The notes: a model not told the origin generated them from the sequence alone. A DNA stretch of 64,000 bases from Ipomoea triloba (GCF_003576645.1 NC_044916.1:27166292-27230291), one strand, 5' to 3'. Shown: positions 1 to 11,119, counted from the stretch's first letter. Numbers and translations: made by a program.

Positions 1-1754
1 TGCTATTGCAATTCCTAAGATAATAATGGGTGGAAGGATTACAAATGCTCCAATGGTTGCAAAGAAAACCGAGTCATTTCTTTGAGATACCTCATCTAGG
101 TAAGCCTGTCTTTTGATGTTTCTCTTCTGTGAAATAGTTAAAACCTTTGGAGTAAACTTCTTCAAATTCTTACCCAACGGAACGCTGAAATCATCATCTC
201 GCTCTCCAAACAACTTGGCCAGCTGATCACGAATACTCAATCCGCTTGAACCACCATCGCTCTCGTAGCCTAGTAAAGGATGAAAGCACAGGTGAATATT
301 GAGAACATTAGTGTTATAATCAGGAATCAATTAGAATGTTAGTTCTGCACAATCTAAAGGTAAAATAGTTACCAACTTACCATTAAAATCCAGGCTACTT
401 GAAGTGAGCTGTTGCAAGAGATCAAGTTGTGCACGAGCTGAAGTTGCTGACCCTATTTAAAAGGGGGGAGGGGGGTGTTGTTATTTCAATCATCAAATAT
501 TCAAATATGATTAAACCTGTTTCATACGAGTAACAAGAGAGCAGAGCATAGCACCCTTTATCTACCCAAATCTGCAATTCATATCTTTTCATTAATGAGA
601 TAACTCCAATCAAATTGGTCAAGTTATTGACTTAGTAATCACAAAATTCTAAGTTTCACTCTCAATGAAAACACTCCATTGACCTTTTTAGTTTGAGTTG
701 GTGAGCTATGAGCAACCTAAACTGCATTAGTCTTTATCGGCTAAATCAAAAAGTCAGGTTTACGGTTTACCTAATGTGCACCTCGGTAGTGGCAACGAGT
801 TTTCTTCCACTCAAAAAAATATCTTCATTAACAAAAAAGTTAAGGTCTTGTTTGGTAACCTAATTAGCTTATCAGCCAATTTTAACTTGTTTGACCATGT
901 TTGACTTGCTAGAATTGAAAAAGCTACTCAAAGCAGTTTTTTCAATCAACTTTTTTAGAAAATCATTTTGTATGTAATCATCTATCAGCCAACCGCTAAT
1001 GTACCAAATATTTTTCTATAATCCGCTAATGTTATTAACTAGTCAAGCTCATCTCACTGAACCAATCTGTGAACAGTTATTTAGCAAACACCCCAAAATC
1101 ACTTCCATTCACTGTCAATTACTCCGTAATAGACTGTGTTTACTCCTACACAGTATCAAGTGTGGATTTCTGTCATAGCACCATATAAATTCTGATGGCC
1201 AACAAGTTGTTATTAACTTCCTTTCTTAAATCCCAAATATCAGCTAACAAAAAGTACAAACTATATATGTGTATGGAGAGATCGAGCTGCAACAAAACAC
1301 TACAAGACCACAACTTGAGACAACAAAAACAAGATTCCAATTTCACACCCAAATACAGAGTATAAACTGCCAACATATCACTCAAAACAAGTACTATCAA
1401 TTACCAAGAATCAACAAAAACGAAAACCCAGAGAATTTAACCAACTCAAAATCACCAAAAATTGGATCTTTAGACAAAACCCAGCAAGATTACTGAAATA
1501 GATTCTCTAAACCAAACAAGATCTCATTTCCTTAACCAGAAAACTATGAAAATGAGTGAAGAAGTACCAGAGTAATCTGGGGGTTCCTTCTCTGTAACCC
1601 CACCTTCTGTCCCTTCAGACAAAGCAGCCGATCTGCCAGACGATGAGAGCCAAGGCTGAGAAGAACACTGCCTGTTGAGCTCACGCTTGTGATTTGGAAT
1701 CAAGAAAGAAGGGTGCTTTGTGTGAAGCGGAACTGTGCTGAAATTTAATGCCAT
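1..1754 (-). CDS. Small plastid-type membrane protein, three exons, 3' end off window
   Basis: Three exons read on the minus strand: 1754-1568, 452-381 and 269 to beyond position 1. All junctions are GT-AG and phases agree (187, 72 and at least 269 nt), giving about 176 residues before the window ends. The first ~45 residues are rich in Ser, basic and hydroxylated residues with almost no acidic ones, as in a chloroplast transit peptide. Next comes an acidic linker with YESDGGSSGLSIRDQL, a basic stretch (GKNLKKFTPK, then SQKRNIKRQAYLDEVSQRND) and a hydrophobic segment from about residue 152 that is cut by the window edge. The start is the only upstream ATG in frame. The layout recalls small thylakoid or envelope proteins of photosynthetic tissue, but I cannot name the family. 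The 1,115-bp first intron holds a MITE. The gene is divergent from the lipase-like gene, with about 2 kb between them. Confidence 0.72.
844..1094. mobile_element. hAT-like MITE in intron 1
   Basis: The block opens with GGTCTTGTTTGGTAACC and closes with AGCAAACACCCC, imperfect inverted ends. Inside are the motifs of the element at 13301-13614: AGCTTATCAGCC near the left, CAATTTTAACTTGTTTGAC, and a right end with CTAATGTTATTAACTAGTCAAGCTC. It therefore belongs to the same non-autonomous family. No clean target duplication was found. It lies wholly inside the intron. Confidence 0.6.
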
Positions 1755-2129
1755 GGTACGAGTAATGTTTCTGTTCTTCTTCTTCTACTTGTCAATTTTT
1801 TTGTTGTGGAAATTTCCATTGGCTTTGAGGCTGGAGATTCGTCTGGTAATTTGATAATTTTTGCCGCCTCAACTTAAAGCAGTGTCCCGAAATTTCCCAT
1901 CCACAAATATATTGCTTTCTGGCCCCTCAAACATTGCCTTCCCAAATTGTCACACTGCCATTTGGCTTCTAGTGTCCACCTACATGTTTTACTTGATTCC
2001 ATATGATTAGTTTTTTTTTAAAGGATTCCATATGATTAGTTGATTGGTTTTATTTACTTGTAATATTCTCTTACTTTCAAAATTAAAATTGTAGATGAAG
2101 ATACGTTTTAAGTAAATATTAGGTGTGAC

Positions 2130-2520
2130 CGGTGTGTTTGATTCGCACATAAAAGTTAGAATCGGAATAACTATCAAATACTTGGTAATGGTAATGAATG
2201 TTGGTGAAAGTATTTTACATGTTTGGTAGTATGATGAAAATGGAATGATTATTAATAGTTTTTGAAGCGGCTGAGAAGGAAGGTATGAGATTCTTATTTT
2301 ATTAGGGAATGTCTTTTGCAATTAAGAAGGTAATCAAAACCCATAGTAGTGTTCTAAAAACCTATCAAACAAATAATAACAATGACTTTGATACAACCCA
2401 ATGGGTTAGCTCAAGCGGCAAGTGAGCTCTCTTAATTCCCACAAGTGACGATTCCCACAAAAAAAAACAATGACTTTGATACTCAGTCCCAATAGCTATA
2501 CATGCCAACCAAACACACCC
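2130..2520. mobile_element. MITE-like element carrying a nested SINE
   Basis: The left end has CGGTGTGTTTGATTCG and the right end, read in reverse complement, GGGTGTGTTTGGTTGG, so the termini are imperfect inverted repeats. The interior has no coding potential. The SINE-like insertion at 2395-2465 lies inside it and is therefore younger. Target duplications are not clear. Confidence 0.4.
2378..2482 (+). mobile_element. Tiny SINE-like retroposon with 17-bp target duplication
   Basis: A 71-bp insertion (2395-2465) is flanked by perfect 17-bp direct repeats AACAATGACTTTGATAC at 2378-2394 and 2466-2482. It starts with a tRNA-like head whose TAGCTCAAGCGG fits the pol III A box, has a weak B-box-like GACGATTCCC, and ends in seven A residues. 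The long target duplication plus A tail is the signature of LINE-driven retroposition. At 71 bp it is much shorter than typical plant SINEs and looks like a 3'-truncated or minimal copy. Confidence 0.7.
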
Positions 2521-3810
2521 ATTAATATATGTTTATTTTAAAACTAGTTTTACACATTTTTGTTCATATTATAAGTCTAATTTTATTGGCTCATATTAGT
2601 GTGTATGACATAGTGATCTCAGTCTTACATTTGTAAAAATTTGACGGATCTGATCATATTAAAAGAAAAAAAAAACCGTTGTGGCAGTTCCATAATTATC
2701 ATCAACTCCAATGTGTGAACTTTAACACTTAAACATGCAAACCTGATAAATTCTATAAAATCAACGAAAAAGCTAAATTTTAAATTTATACCGTAAATGT
2801 TAGACCTTAAGCGGTAAAAAGAGAACCACTTAACCAAATAAAAATAAAAATAAAATAAAATAAAAACTCAGTCATAAAACTCTAAAATTGTAACTCTAAT
2901 TGTAATATGTCAACCTCGATTAAGATGAGACTCAAATATGTCACCTTTCATTGGATTAAATAAAAACATGTATACTCTTTGGATTATATATCAATATATG
3001 TTTTATCAATATTTGTTCCTATAAGTTTTATCAATATTTGTTTTTTTTTTCTGATCAAATTAAAAAATTGAGAATATTAAAAGGTAAAAAGAAATTTTAA
3101 CATTACTCTATCAAAATTATGTGTGTATTAATTATTAAATATGATAACCATTTTTGAAATTGAGAGTATCACATTAAATAACAAATATATAATAATAATA
3201 ACAGTAAAAATAACAACAACAAAATATGGTAATCTGTATTCTGTAATGATAAGATTTGTTGTCTCCCATTGGATTCTAAATTTCTAAAATGCTTTGGGAG
3301 TGTGGGTGGGGTTCTAGAGAGAGAAAGAATGAGAGAGCCAAAATGTGACCGTTAGAATTTGAATGCCATTTGCTCAAGTTCAACTCTATTGAATCTAAGG
3401 CGTTTTCAAAGTATAGAATATTATACAGATAAGTAGATAACAACTTGAAAATTTTCATTTATTTCAATCAAATTTTATTAATTCGTGATAAAAAAAAATT
3501 AGTCAAGTGAGAATAATTAATAAATATAGAGATTTAAAACACTCTTTGCATTCCATTTTCAAATTTTCACCACAAATAAATGGTATCCTCTTCAGATCAA
3601 CGTAATCCAGCCTCCACCCACCTGAATCCCAACATTAAATTTCAAGAATCCGATGTGGGCATGAAGAAACCTTAGCGCAACCAAAGAACCCATCGCTCTT
3701 GTCTCTCTTTCTTCCCTAAAGTTCCTTTCTTTTTTTATATCTTCTCTCCCTAGTCTTTCTTAGAGCATTTTGGGCATTACAGTGTAGTGTGAGTAAGTGT
3801 ATACACAGTA

Positions 3811-5661
3811 ATGGCGAAGAGGAGTGCGGAGGAGGAGGTGGAAGTGTGGGATGATGATGTGATTACAATGACTTTGGAAGGGGAGAAGGTGATAGTGAAG
3901 GAGATGATAAATAAGGAGGATGAGTCTGAGTCTGAGTCTCATCCATATGCGTTTCATGTATCAGGGCCTCGCAATGTTTCCTCTCCCAATTGGAGAGACC
4001 TCATTAACTCCAGTTGGTAAGTGCCCACTCTCCCCATTTTCAGATTTGTTTTTGAATTTTTGAATTTTTGGGATGAGATTTTGGTATACATACATAATTG
4101 CATTTCTGAGATTAATATGGTTTTTGTGTTTGTGGTCCTAATCTTGGGGTTTTATGGTTTATTGTTGTCTTTCTTTTGATTTTCTCAATTCTTCTTTGTG
4201 TTAATTTTGGTGTGATTAACTATTCTTGTACCAAAAAACTGCCAAATCTGAGAGTCTTGGTGCTCTTTTCCTTGCCTCTGTATAGGTTAACCATATGAGT
4301 GGGGGTTGTGGGGGGGTTGTTTCATTTATGATTTTTCAATGATCATATGAGTTTGCTTCTGCTATTTGATCTTGCTTACAAAAGAGGGTCTGTATAATGG
4401 AGAACAGTTGCTGTATTATTTGGGATTTGGTAATTGCAACTTGTCTGTTCTGTTTATGTTTTTTCATTGATCAAGAATCATGGTTTATTGTTGGCAGTTT
4501 CAGTAGATCATGCTTCTTTTTAAAGGTTTAATGGTGGATCTTATTTGTGTTATGAACTAAATTGAAGAAACTAATTTTTTCTGAACTTTTGAATCCATTA
4601 AAAGTCAGATCCTCTTGAAACAATTTGATCCTTTAGTAGCACTAAATTGTGGCATTTACATATACAGGAAGGATGCTAATTATAAAAGGACAGTAATTGC
4701 TTGCTTTATCCAAGCAATATACTTGCTTGAGTTAGACAGGCAAGAAAACAGGAAGGAAGAAAATGCACTTGCCCCGAAATGGTGGATACCCTTCAAGTAC
4801 AGGCTGGTTGAAACCCTGATAGATGAAAGGGACGGGTCGATATTTGGCGCGATATTGGAATGGGATCGAGCAGCAGCTCTGGCTGATCTCGTGTTCATCA
4901 GACCGAGTGGTGCACCGAGAGCTGTCTTGGCTCTACGAGGGACGCTTCTCAAAGGCCCTACAATGAGAAGGGACATCGAAGATGATCTCCGTTTCCTAGC
5001 TTGGGAAAGCCTAAAGGGATCTGTCAGGTTCAGCTGTGCTATGCAGGCCCTCAAATCGCTCGTTGGCAAGTTCGGGAGCAACAACGTATGCATTGCAGGC
5101 CACTCCCTAGGGGCCGGCTTTGCTCTGCAAGTGGGAAAATCGTTAGCCAAAGAAGGTATATACGTCGAGGCACATCTATTCAACCCACCCTCGGTTTCAC
5201 TAGCCATGAGTCTGAGAAACATAGGAGAAAAAGCCGGTTTTGTTTGGAAGAGATTCAAATCAATGCTCCCTTCAGGCTCTGAAGCTCAAACCAGCTCTGA
5301 GGAAATTGCAACAAAACCATTCCAATTTGGCAGCTTAAAGCAATGGGTGCCACATCTGTACATCAACAACAGCGACTACATCTGTTGCTCGTACACCGAT
5401 CCAGACGAAGCACAGAACAAAAACCAGGCTGACAAAGAGAATGCAAAACCGTCGAATGGCCAAGTTGCTGCTAAACTTTTCCTGTCATCGAAGGGGAAGC
5501 AGAAGTTTCTCGAGGCGCACGGGATAGAACAATGGTGGTCTGATAATTTGGAGCTCCAAATGGCTCTGAATAGCAGCAGGCTGATAAGCCAGCAGCTGAA
5601 ATCTTTGTATAGCCTCCCCCCTACCTCAAGACAAACAGCTGCTAAACCCCTCAAGAGTTAG
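3811..5661 (+). CDS. Lipase-fold (alpha/beta-hydrolase) protein, At4g10955-like
   Basis: Two exons, 3811-4016 and 4668-5661, are joined by a 651-bp GT-AG intron in phase 2. They encode 399 residues ending in TAG. Exon 1 gives an acidic N-terminus (Glu/Ser-rich) and the family segment NWRDLINSSW. Exon 2 carries the hydrolase core with the nucleophile elbow GHSLGAG (Ser near residue 215), the surrounding LALRGT strand, and later LFNPPSVS and HLYINNSDYICC. Arabidopsis At4g10955 and relatives are annotated as GDSL esterase/lipase, but the visible motif is the GxSxG of class-3 lipases, so the name is about annotation, not a GDSL block. No signal peptide or membrane segment is seen, suggesting a cytosolic enzyme; the substrate is unknown. 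ATG 3811 is the first in frame and follows a pyrimidine-rich leader. Confidence 0.92.
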
Positions 5662-6221
5662 AAGTGGGTAAGAATTCCAGCAAATGACTCATTTTCAATC
5701 ACACTACTATATAGTGTTGTTCATACTAATTCTTGTTTCACCTTATTGATTGTTAAATTATAACTGATTTCTGGTGCCTGCTGTCTCATCAATTTTTAAT
5801 GAAATATTTTCCTTGTTAGTATGATGCCTTGCACTTTATAGATCATCCTACTAATGAAGTGTGGCTATTGTGTTTGACATTATACACCAATATGTTAGAC
5901 CTGTTATTAAATTTCATTTTAAACGTTGTAGTTTTATTACACCACCACTAAAATATGTGAAATATGTTATTCAGTTACATTTTATATATACATTGTAGTT
6001 TTATTATAGCATAACTAAAGTATCATTTTGATATACTTACAGTTTCATTTGACAATATAGACTCAATATGTTATATTTGTTATTCAGTTTCATTTTATAT
6101 ATACTTTAGTTTCATTAAAATACAACTAAAATATCATTTTAATTCAATTACAGTTTCATTTGACAATATACACTCCATATATGTGACATGTTATTTAATT
6201 TAATTTTAGATATAATATAGT
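5662..6221 (+). repeat. 3' flank with degenerate tandem repeats
   Basis: After the lipase stop codon the sequence holds likely 3' UTR, then from about 5875 a set of four or five degenerate units of some 100 bp. Each combines CAATATGTTA, GTTTCATTT and a TTTTATTACA-like run. Similar wording recurs in the repeats at 10600-11030. No gene is seen. Confidence 0.5.
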
Positions 6222-6645
6222 TTCATTACATCCATCAACAATTCATTTTGATGCAATGAAGCCCAAAAATTGGTTAATTACCTGTTATCACAGGTCATTA
6301 GGGTTCTTGCTACCCTCCGACGAAATTTCAGGTAAAAAAGTGACCGACGACCGGCGTACGGTTGTTGGTCACGGAGAAGGAGACCATAGTGCTCACCTTC
6401 TCAACCGGAGAAGGCGACCACTGTGGTCGCCTTCTCGCCTGAAAAGGTGACCCGGTGGTCGCCTTCTCTACGGAGAAGGCGACCTTGGTCTCCTTCTCTA
6501 ACGGTCGCCGATTACTTTTTTACCTGAAATTTCGTTGAAGAGTGGTTGGAACTCTAATGACTTGTGATAGTAGGTAATTACCGATTTTTATTATTTTTTT
6601 TTGTTGCATTGGATCAAAATGAATTGTTGATGGGTGTAATTACAC
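6222..6645. mobile_element. Foldback (long inverted repeat) element
   Basis: The outer 130-140 bp on each side are near-perfect reverse complements: CATCAACAATTCATTTTGAT at the left is mirrored by ATCAAAATGAATTGTTGATG at the right, and GAAATTTCAGGTAAAAAAGT by ACTTTTTTACCTGAAATTTC. The central ~140 bp are GC-rich and made of smaller inverted and direct copies of GGAGAAGGCGACC. The unit would fold into one long hairpin. It looks like a non-autonomous DNA transposon. A 64-codon frame inside it is not a gene. Confidence 0.75.
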
Positions 6646-7163
6646 CTTTAAAAAGTTTAGGTGGTTAATTGACTTTTCGGCTAAAGTTCGAGAGCCTATT
6701 TGACTACTTTCCCTAAATAAATATATGTGTACATTAATACTAAAAGTATTATACAATGATAATACATTTTCATCTATTGTAGTTATACTAGAACTCTGTA
6801 TATCTTGTATATATTATAATGAATGATGATTAATTTATAAAGGATTAATGTTTTTCTATGTATTCTCATCTCTCTTTTATTATATTGTATTCCTGAATTG
6901 TAAACGATACATTGTTCATGCACGATTCATCCAGTTTCACAATAGTTTGAACAAAATAGAGTTCTATTACATATACTATCAACTCTTTATTCCCTTCCTC
7001 AATTTTACTCCCCATGAAGACCCCCGAGTTGACAAGTATGTCAGCACATTTGGTCCCTTTCTCCAAACATGAACAATCCTTACTATTTTCAGGCTTGCAA
7101 TCATCCTATTTCATTTGCCCGTCATAGTATTGATATTCTGGTTGATGAAAAAAATTTTGGCCA

Positions 7164-7267
7164 TGATCTTGACAATCGCTTCCTAGTCCAATTCCACCAC
7201 CAATTTAAAAAAAATCTTTAACCGTGATCTTGACAATCGCTTCCTAGTCCAATTTCACCACCAATTT
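7164..7267. repeat. Two-copy direct repeat, about 61 bp apart
   Basis: The phrase GATCTTGACAATCGCTTCCT, followed by AGTCCAATT(C/T)CACCACC, occurs at 7164 and again at 7228. It is a simple tandem duplication in otherwise featureless intergenic DNA. Confidence 0.75.
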
Positions 7268-7371
7268 GGTCCAACCTCTCGCCTAGATTAGTTTAGGTCC
7301 CTAACCAAAACCCAAAAAATTGGCTCTTTCGAGAATGGTTGAGTAAGGCCAGCATAGATTATCATAGGGGT

Positions 7372-7770
7372 GATTATCATAGGGGTGTAAACGAACCGAG
7401 CCGAGCTCGAGCCTTGGGTGGCTCGAGCTCGATCGAGCTTGAGAACTGATGCTCGAGCTCGAGCTCGGTAATTTTCGAGCTGCTCGCGAGCAGCTTGTTT
7501 GTTCGAGCTCGATCTCGAGCTCGAATTTGAATTCAAGCTTGAATTTAGGCTCGAACTCAAATTCAAGTTCAATTTTGAGCTCGAATTTAACCTGTTTGAT
7601 TTTAAATTTTTAATATTTCAAATTTTAATTTTATAAATTTAATATATATATATATATATATATGGCTCGCGAGCGGCTCGTCGAGCCACGAGCCTAAGAT
7701 ATTAGAGCTCGAGCTCGGCTAAAGAGCTTGAGTTGATCGCCGCTCGGCTCATTTACCCCCTAGATTATCA
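7372..7770. mobile_element. hAT-type MITE (AGCTCGAG-rich) with 8-bp target duplication
   Basis: The element spans 7380-7762. Both ends begin TAGGG (TAGGGGTGTAAACGA at the left; TAGGGGGTAAATGA at the right in reverse complement), which fits the short hAT terminal consensus. It is flanked by perfect GATTATCA repeats at 7372-7379 and 7763-7770, the 8-bp duplication expected for hAT insertion. The 383-bp interior is packed with overlapping GAGCTCGAGC palindromes near both ends and an AT-rich middle with a short TA run. It has no transposase. Confidence 0.85.
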
Positions 7771-7841
7771 TCACAGTGGGGAATAAATGAAGCTGCTGTG
7801 GGGCATTGGACAGAGTGTAATGCTGATTATAAAAACCAAAC

Positions 7842-7906
7842 CGACTTCACTAGGGATCGAACCTCTAACTTCGTAGGCTAGCGCCTTATCCATTGGGCAT
7901 GGAGTC
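7842..7906 (-). pseudogene. tRNA-Arg(ACG) pseudogene
   Basis: A decayed tandem copy of the tRNA at 7993-8065. It keeps the acceptor start GACTCCA, the anticodon loop with ACG and part of the T loop. It has lost one D-arm base and about seven bases between the variable loop and T stem, and has mismatches in the anticodon stem and 3' acceptor. Flanking text such as GAGTGTAATGCTGA is shared with the intact copy, so a segment of about 150 bp was duplicated. Confidence 0.85.
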
Positions 7907-7992
7907 TTGTTGGTGAAATTGATCACTTTTTTATTTTTAAAGTATGTTTCATAGGGGGGTATTGGACGGAGTGTAATGCTGAACATAAAAAC

Positions 7993-8065
7993 CGACTCCA
8001 CTGGGGATCGAACCCAGAATCTCTAGCTCCGTAGGCTAGCGCCTTATCCATTGGGCCATGGAGTC
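7993..8065 (-). tRNA. tRNA-Arg (anticodon ACG)
   Basis: The minus strand folds into a full 73-nt cloverleaf. Acceptor GACTCCA pairs with TGGAGTC, the D stem is GCC/GGC, and the anticodon stem CTAGC/GCTAG carries the loop CTACGGA (anticodon ACG). There is a 5-nt variable loop, and the T stem CTGGG/CCCAG carries TTCGATC. A run of five T follows just downstream of the 3' end, a pol III terminator, and CAA motifs lie just upstream. It should decode CGU and, after A34 editing, CGC and CGA. Confidence 0.94.
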
Positions 8066-8313
8066 TTGATGTTGATAGTGTTTTCGGTCTTTAAACGATG
8101 TTTCATACACCCTAATGTACGAAAGATGACCAAGTCTAGTGTGGAATTTGTATTTAGAAAAATGTTTATTTTCTGTATACTTTTACCTCCTATAATTTCT
8201 CCTTTGATATTATTTAATTAAAGGACAATTAAATAAAAGAAGGTCAATGATCTTGTAATCTAGTAGCACGAAGTGACTCTCTCAGTTTTTAAACAACATT
8301 TTAAAGCAATTTG

Positions 8314-8515
8314 TGTTGGATAGAGGCCGATGAAGGGTTAAGTCCAGCACCATGTGGCTAGGGATTGTTGGGCGAAAGCCTGAAGGGACGAACCTAGCAC
8401 CCTACCTCTTGAATATGTGGTGGTATATGTCAATAAAGTTAATTACGCTTTCGCTATGAGCTATAGTTTTTGGCGTAGTGATGAGTGTTTGATCCTAACA
8501 CATGGTATCAGAGTC
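8314..8515 (+). mobile_element. TRIM- or copia-like LTR with tRNA-iMet primer site
   Basis: A 187-bp block from TGTTGGATAG (8314) to CCTAACA (8500) has the TG...CA ends of an LTR. Two bases later is TGGTATCAGAG (8503-8513), complementary to the 3' end of initiator tRNA-Met and the usual primer site of plant copia and TRIM elements. No second LTR or gag-pol was found downstream, so only the 5' end survives, or it is a miniature element that lost its right half. Confidence 0.65.
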
Positions 8516-9624
8516 GGGTCACGGGTTCAAGTTCTACACCAGATGGCTAAAGGTATTAGGGTTCTGTATTCTAGGCACATTAGAATTCATTCTCCTTCCC
8601 CCTATATTATTAGCTAAGAATATAACCATTTACCATTCCTATCTTGATTTTTGAATATCTTCATAAATACATCTCTTCATCATGTACTTTAAATCATCAT
8701 GAATTGCTCAATAATAAGATTATTTCATAATTATTGTTCTCATCAAGGGGCTATGATGCATAGTTTCTTAATAGTACATAAATTTGCTCAACTTATAATA
8801 ATATAGTGGTGTTTAGATCATACAATTATATATACCATAGCATCAAAATTAAAGTAAAATTTCAGTTTGGATGTGAACTAAGGTTGTAATTTAACACAGT
8901 AAATTAAAATAAAAATGATACAATTAAATTTTTTTTTCTTTTGTAAAAAAGGGAAGGGGGAATTAAATTTTGATTATTGTGATTTGATCTCTAATACATT
9001 TTCCATTTAGTATATTAATCGTGGCCAGTGCTAACTGTACTACTGCTTCAATAATATTCCTTAAGCTTTACGAAATATTGCAAAATACGAAATTTTATAT
9101 AATATATATGCACACATTTTCATTAACAAATTAAAGAAACTACGCCACACTTTCATAAGTTTCATTGACTTCATATTAAATTACTTAGCTTAATCAATGT
9201 GATTATGAAATAAAGAGGGCCCATTATAATTGTCTACGTCAAGAATTTGAGTGAGAGAATAAAAGTTGAGACTTGAAAATATAGAATAAAAGTACATATA
9301 GTATTTTTTGATAAAATATCAAAATTAAAAGATAGTTGTATGTACTATCTGTATCTCTCATCTCTGTACAAAATATGCACACTACATACAGTAGAACCTG
9401 TATTTTATGTACTCTACCCATATATAACATGCTCATTTCCTAGATCGAATTCTATATAACAACAACAATAATAATCTGGTTCACAGTCTCACCTATAGAA
9501 TATAAATCACAAGTTATAACAATTTTACCTCAGAAATTCAACCAAATAATATTCTTTAGGTGCGATCGTGAACCGGACTGACTCGATCACCTACGTACAT
9601 GATCGATGGAATCGAAGTCTGTAT
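8516..9624. other. AT-rich intergenic DNA
   Basis: No gene, tRNA or clear element is seen. It contains poly-A and TA-rich tracts and probably the VQ gene 3' UTR near its right end. Confidence 0.5.
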
Positions 9625-10152
9625 CTAGTACTGGATTATTGGATAATCATCGTACGAACAACATATGTCGTAATCGAACACAGACAGCCCTAATTCTTGT
9701 TGAGATATGAATGGAACGCCGCAGACATCATCGTCGCATGAACCGACAGAATTGTCATAAGAGCATAGATTATCCGTCGCAAAAGCCCAGGGCTCCAAAT
9801 TGTTGCGCTCTGGGAACTCATAAACCATGTTGAAAGTCTCTTCCATGCACGGAATATCAACGGGGATTTCATGAAAAGATGAATTATTATTGTCCATACA
9901 CAACTCGTCTAGGGTAGGCTCTTGGTACCTAGGATTATGTGCTATCGGCGTTGGTGGGATCGCCGGAGAAGACACCGGAGAGGCGTTGCCGGTGAGTTGC
10001 TGGACGAGGGTCTTGAAGTTTGAGGAGTGTGTGATGTAAACTTTGGGTTTCAGGACTTTGATCGAGCTGTTTAGCTGTGGCTTCTTAATTTCAGCTTGAC
10101 GATGATGATGAGGATGATGATTCTTGGATATTTTGAGGGATTTCTTGCCCAT
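9625..10152 (-). CDS. VQ motif-containing protein
   Basis: A single-exon gene of 175 residues. It carries FKTLVQQLTG at residues 46-55, matching the family signature FxxhVQxhTG. VQ proteins are plant nuclear cofactors that bind WRKY transcription factors through this motif and tune defence, growth or stress responses. The N-terminus is basic and His-rich (HHPHHHR near residues 12-18), a possible nuclear targeting region. The C-terminal half is acidic and Asp/Tyr/Cys-rich without a known fold. Small intronless VQ genes are the norm in flowering plants. A TATA-like box lies about 110 bp upstream (10261-10271). The exact WRKY partner cannot be read from sequence. Confidence 0.93.
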   Translation of the reverse strand: MGKKSLKISKNHHPHHHRQAEIKKPQLNSSIKVLKPKVYITHSSNFKTLVQQLTGNASPVSSPAIPPTPIAHNPRYQEPTLDELCMDNNNSSFHEIPVDIPCMEETFNMVYEFPERNNLEPWAFATDNLCSYDNSVGSCDDDVCGVPFISQQELGLSVFDYDICCSYDDYPIIQY

Positions 10153-10260
10153 GGCGGCTTTAGTTTCTAGGAAAAATAGAGGGTTTGTGTGTCTTTCTTG
10201 GCCTAGAAATGTGTGTTGTGTTTACACTTCCTTGCTTTCATCGAAGGTATCCTATGAGTT

Positions 10261-10271
10261 GTATATAAATA
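10261..10271 (-). promoter_or_regulatory. TATA-like box of the VQ gene
   Basis: On the minus strand TATTTATATAC lies about 110 bp upstream of the VQ start codon, a fitting distance for a TATA box plus a leader of 70-80 nt. Confidence 0.5.
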
Positions 10272-10445
10272 TGGATGAATGGGTTGACGAAGTTGATGGG
10301 GGTTGGGGTTGAAGTGTAGCAGAGGTTGCGTGGGTGATGTTGGGAATTTGGACAGAAGATGCTGAAAATGATGTTTTCTATATCTTAGGTTAATAAGACC
10401 AAAATAATAATAATAATGTATATCTAATATAAAGTTGCAAAAATA

Positions 10446-11119
10446 TTACAGTAGTTATACGGTGGACCATGGTAGTGTGATACCATGGTCACAAAACAAC
10501 GTCGTTTCAGTAATTAAGTGGGAGAAACGATGTCCGTTAGTCGTAACGGAGCTCCGTAACTGATGTTACAGTTCATCTCAAAGATACACTGCCTCACATT
10601 TATTTTTATATTATCGAATGAAACTGCATGCAGTTATATCGAACTGTAATTGTAGTTGCGTTGACTGCAGTGTATATAAACTGATACTGAATAACAGTTT
10701 CACATTTGTGTTTTCATATTATCGAATAAAACTGTAATTTTACCGCAATGTAACTGTAGTTGTGTTGAAATGTAACTACAGTGTATATAAACTCATAATG
10801 AATAACAGTTTCACATTTTTAGTTGTATATTGTTCAATAAAACTGTAGTCATATCGAAATGATATTGTAATTGTATTGAAAGGAAACTGCAATGTATTAT
10901 AAAAGAAACTGTACTGTAGTTGTGTTGAAAGTAAACTGAATAACAAGTTCACATATTTGAGTGTATAATATTGAATGAAACTGCAATTATGTTGAAATGT
11001 AACTGCAGTATATATGAACTGAAAGTGAATGGCACGGAATGGAGGCCGTTTCAACCGTCTGTTCGACGTCGTTTTGATGCATGATCTACAATCCATTGTA
11101 GACCTTGGTCCACAGTAAA
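10446..11119. mobile_element. Non-autonomous element with GTGGACCA ends and internal repeats
   Basis: The left part reads TTACAGTAG...GGTGGACCATGGT then ACGTCGTTT. The right part in reverse complement reads TTTTACTGTGGACCAAGGT then CAAAACGACGTCG. The two ends are thus imperfect inverted repeats sharing a GTGGACCA block and an ACGTCGTTT motif. Between them, 10600-11030 holds four or five degenerate ~95-bp units with AACTGTAGTTGTGTTGAAATG and AATAACAGTTTCACAT. Two shorter relatives lie at 21175-21352 and 22145-22205. No transposase is present; class is uncertain. Confidence 0.55.

Larger units (their letters stand above)
1755..3810. other. Divergent intergenic region
   Basis: This 2-kb AT-rich spacer separates two divergently transcribed genes and should hold both promoters. 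The last 100 bp before 3811 are pyrimidine-rich with a weak TATA-like TTTTTTATAT at 3731-3740. It contains a MITE-like element with a SINE-like insertion (2130-2520). From 2520 to 3600 there is only AT-rich sequence with short homopolymers and no supported gene. Confidence 0.6.

Noticed and set aside
4615..4667. Upstream extension of lipase exon 2 as an independent start
   Set aside because: This part is intron. The AG at 4666-4667 joins to 4016 in phase and restores the conserved SSWKD segment.
6256..6450. 64-codon frame
   Set aside because: Lies inside the foldback element and consists of its inverted repeats.
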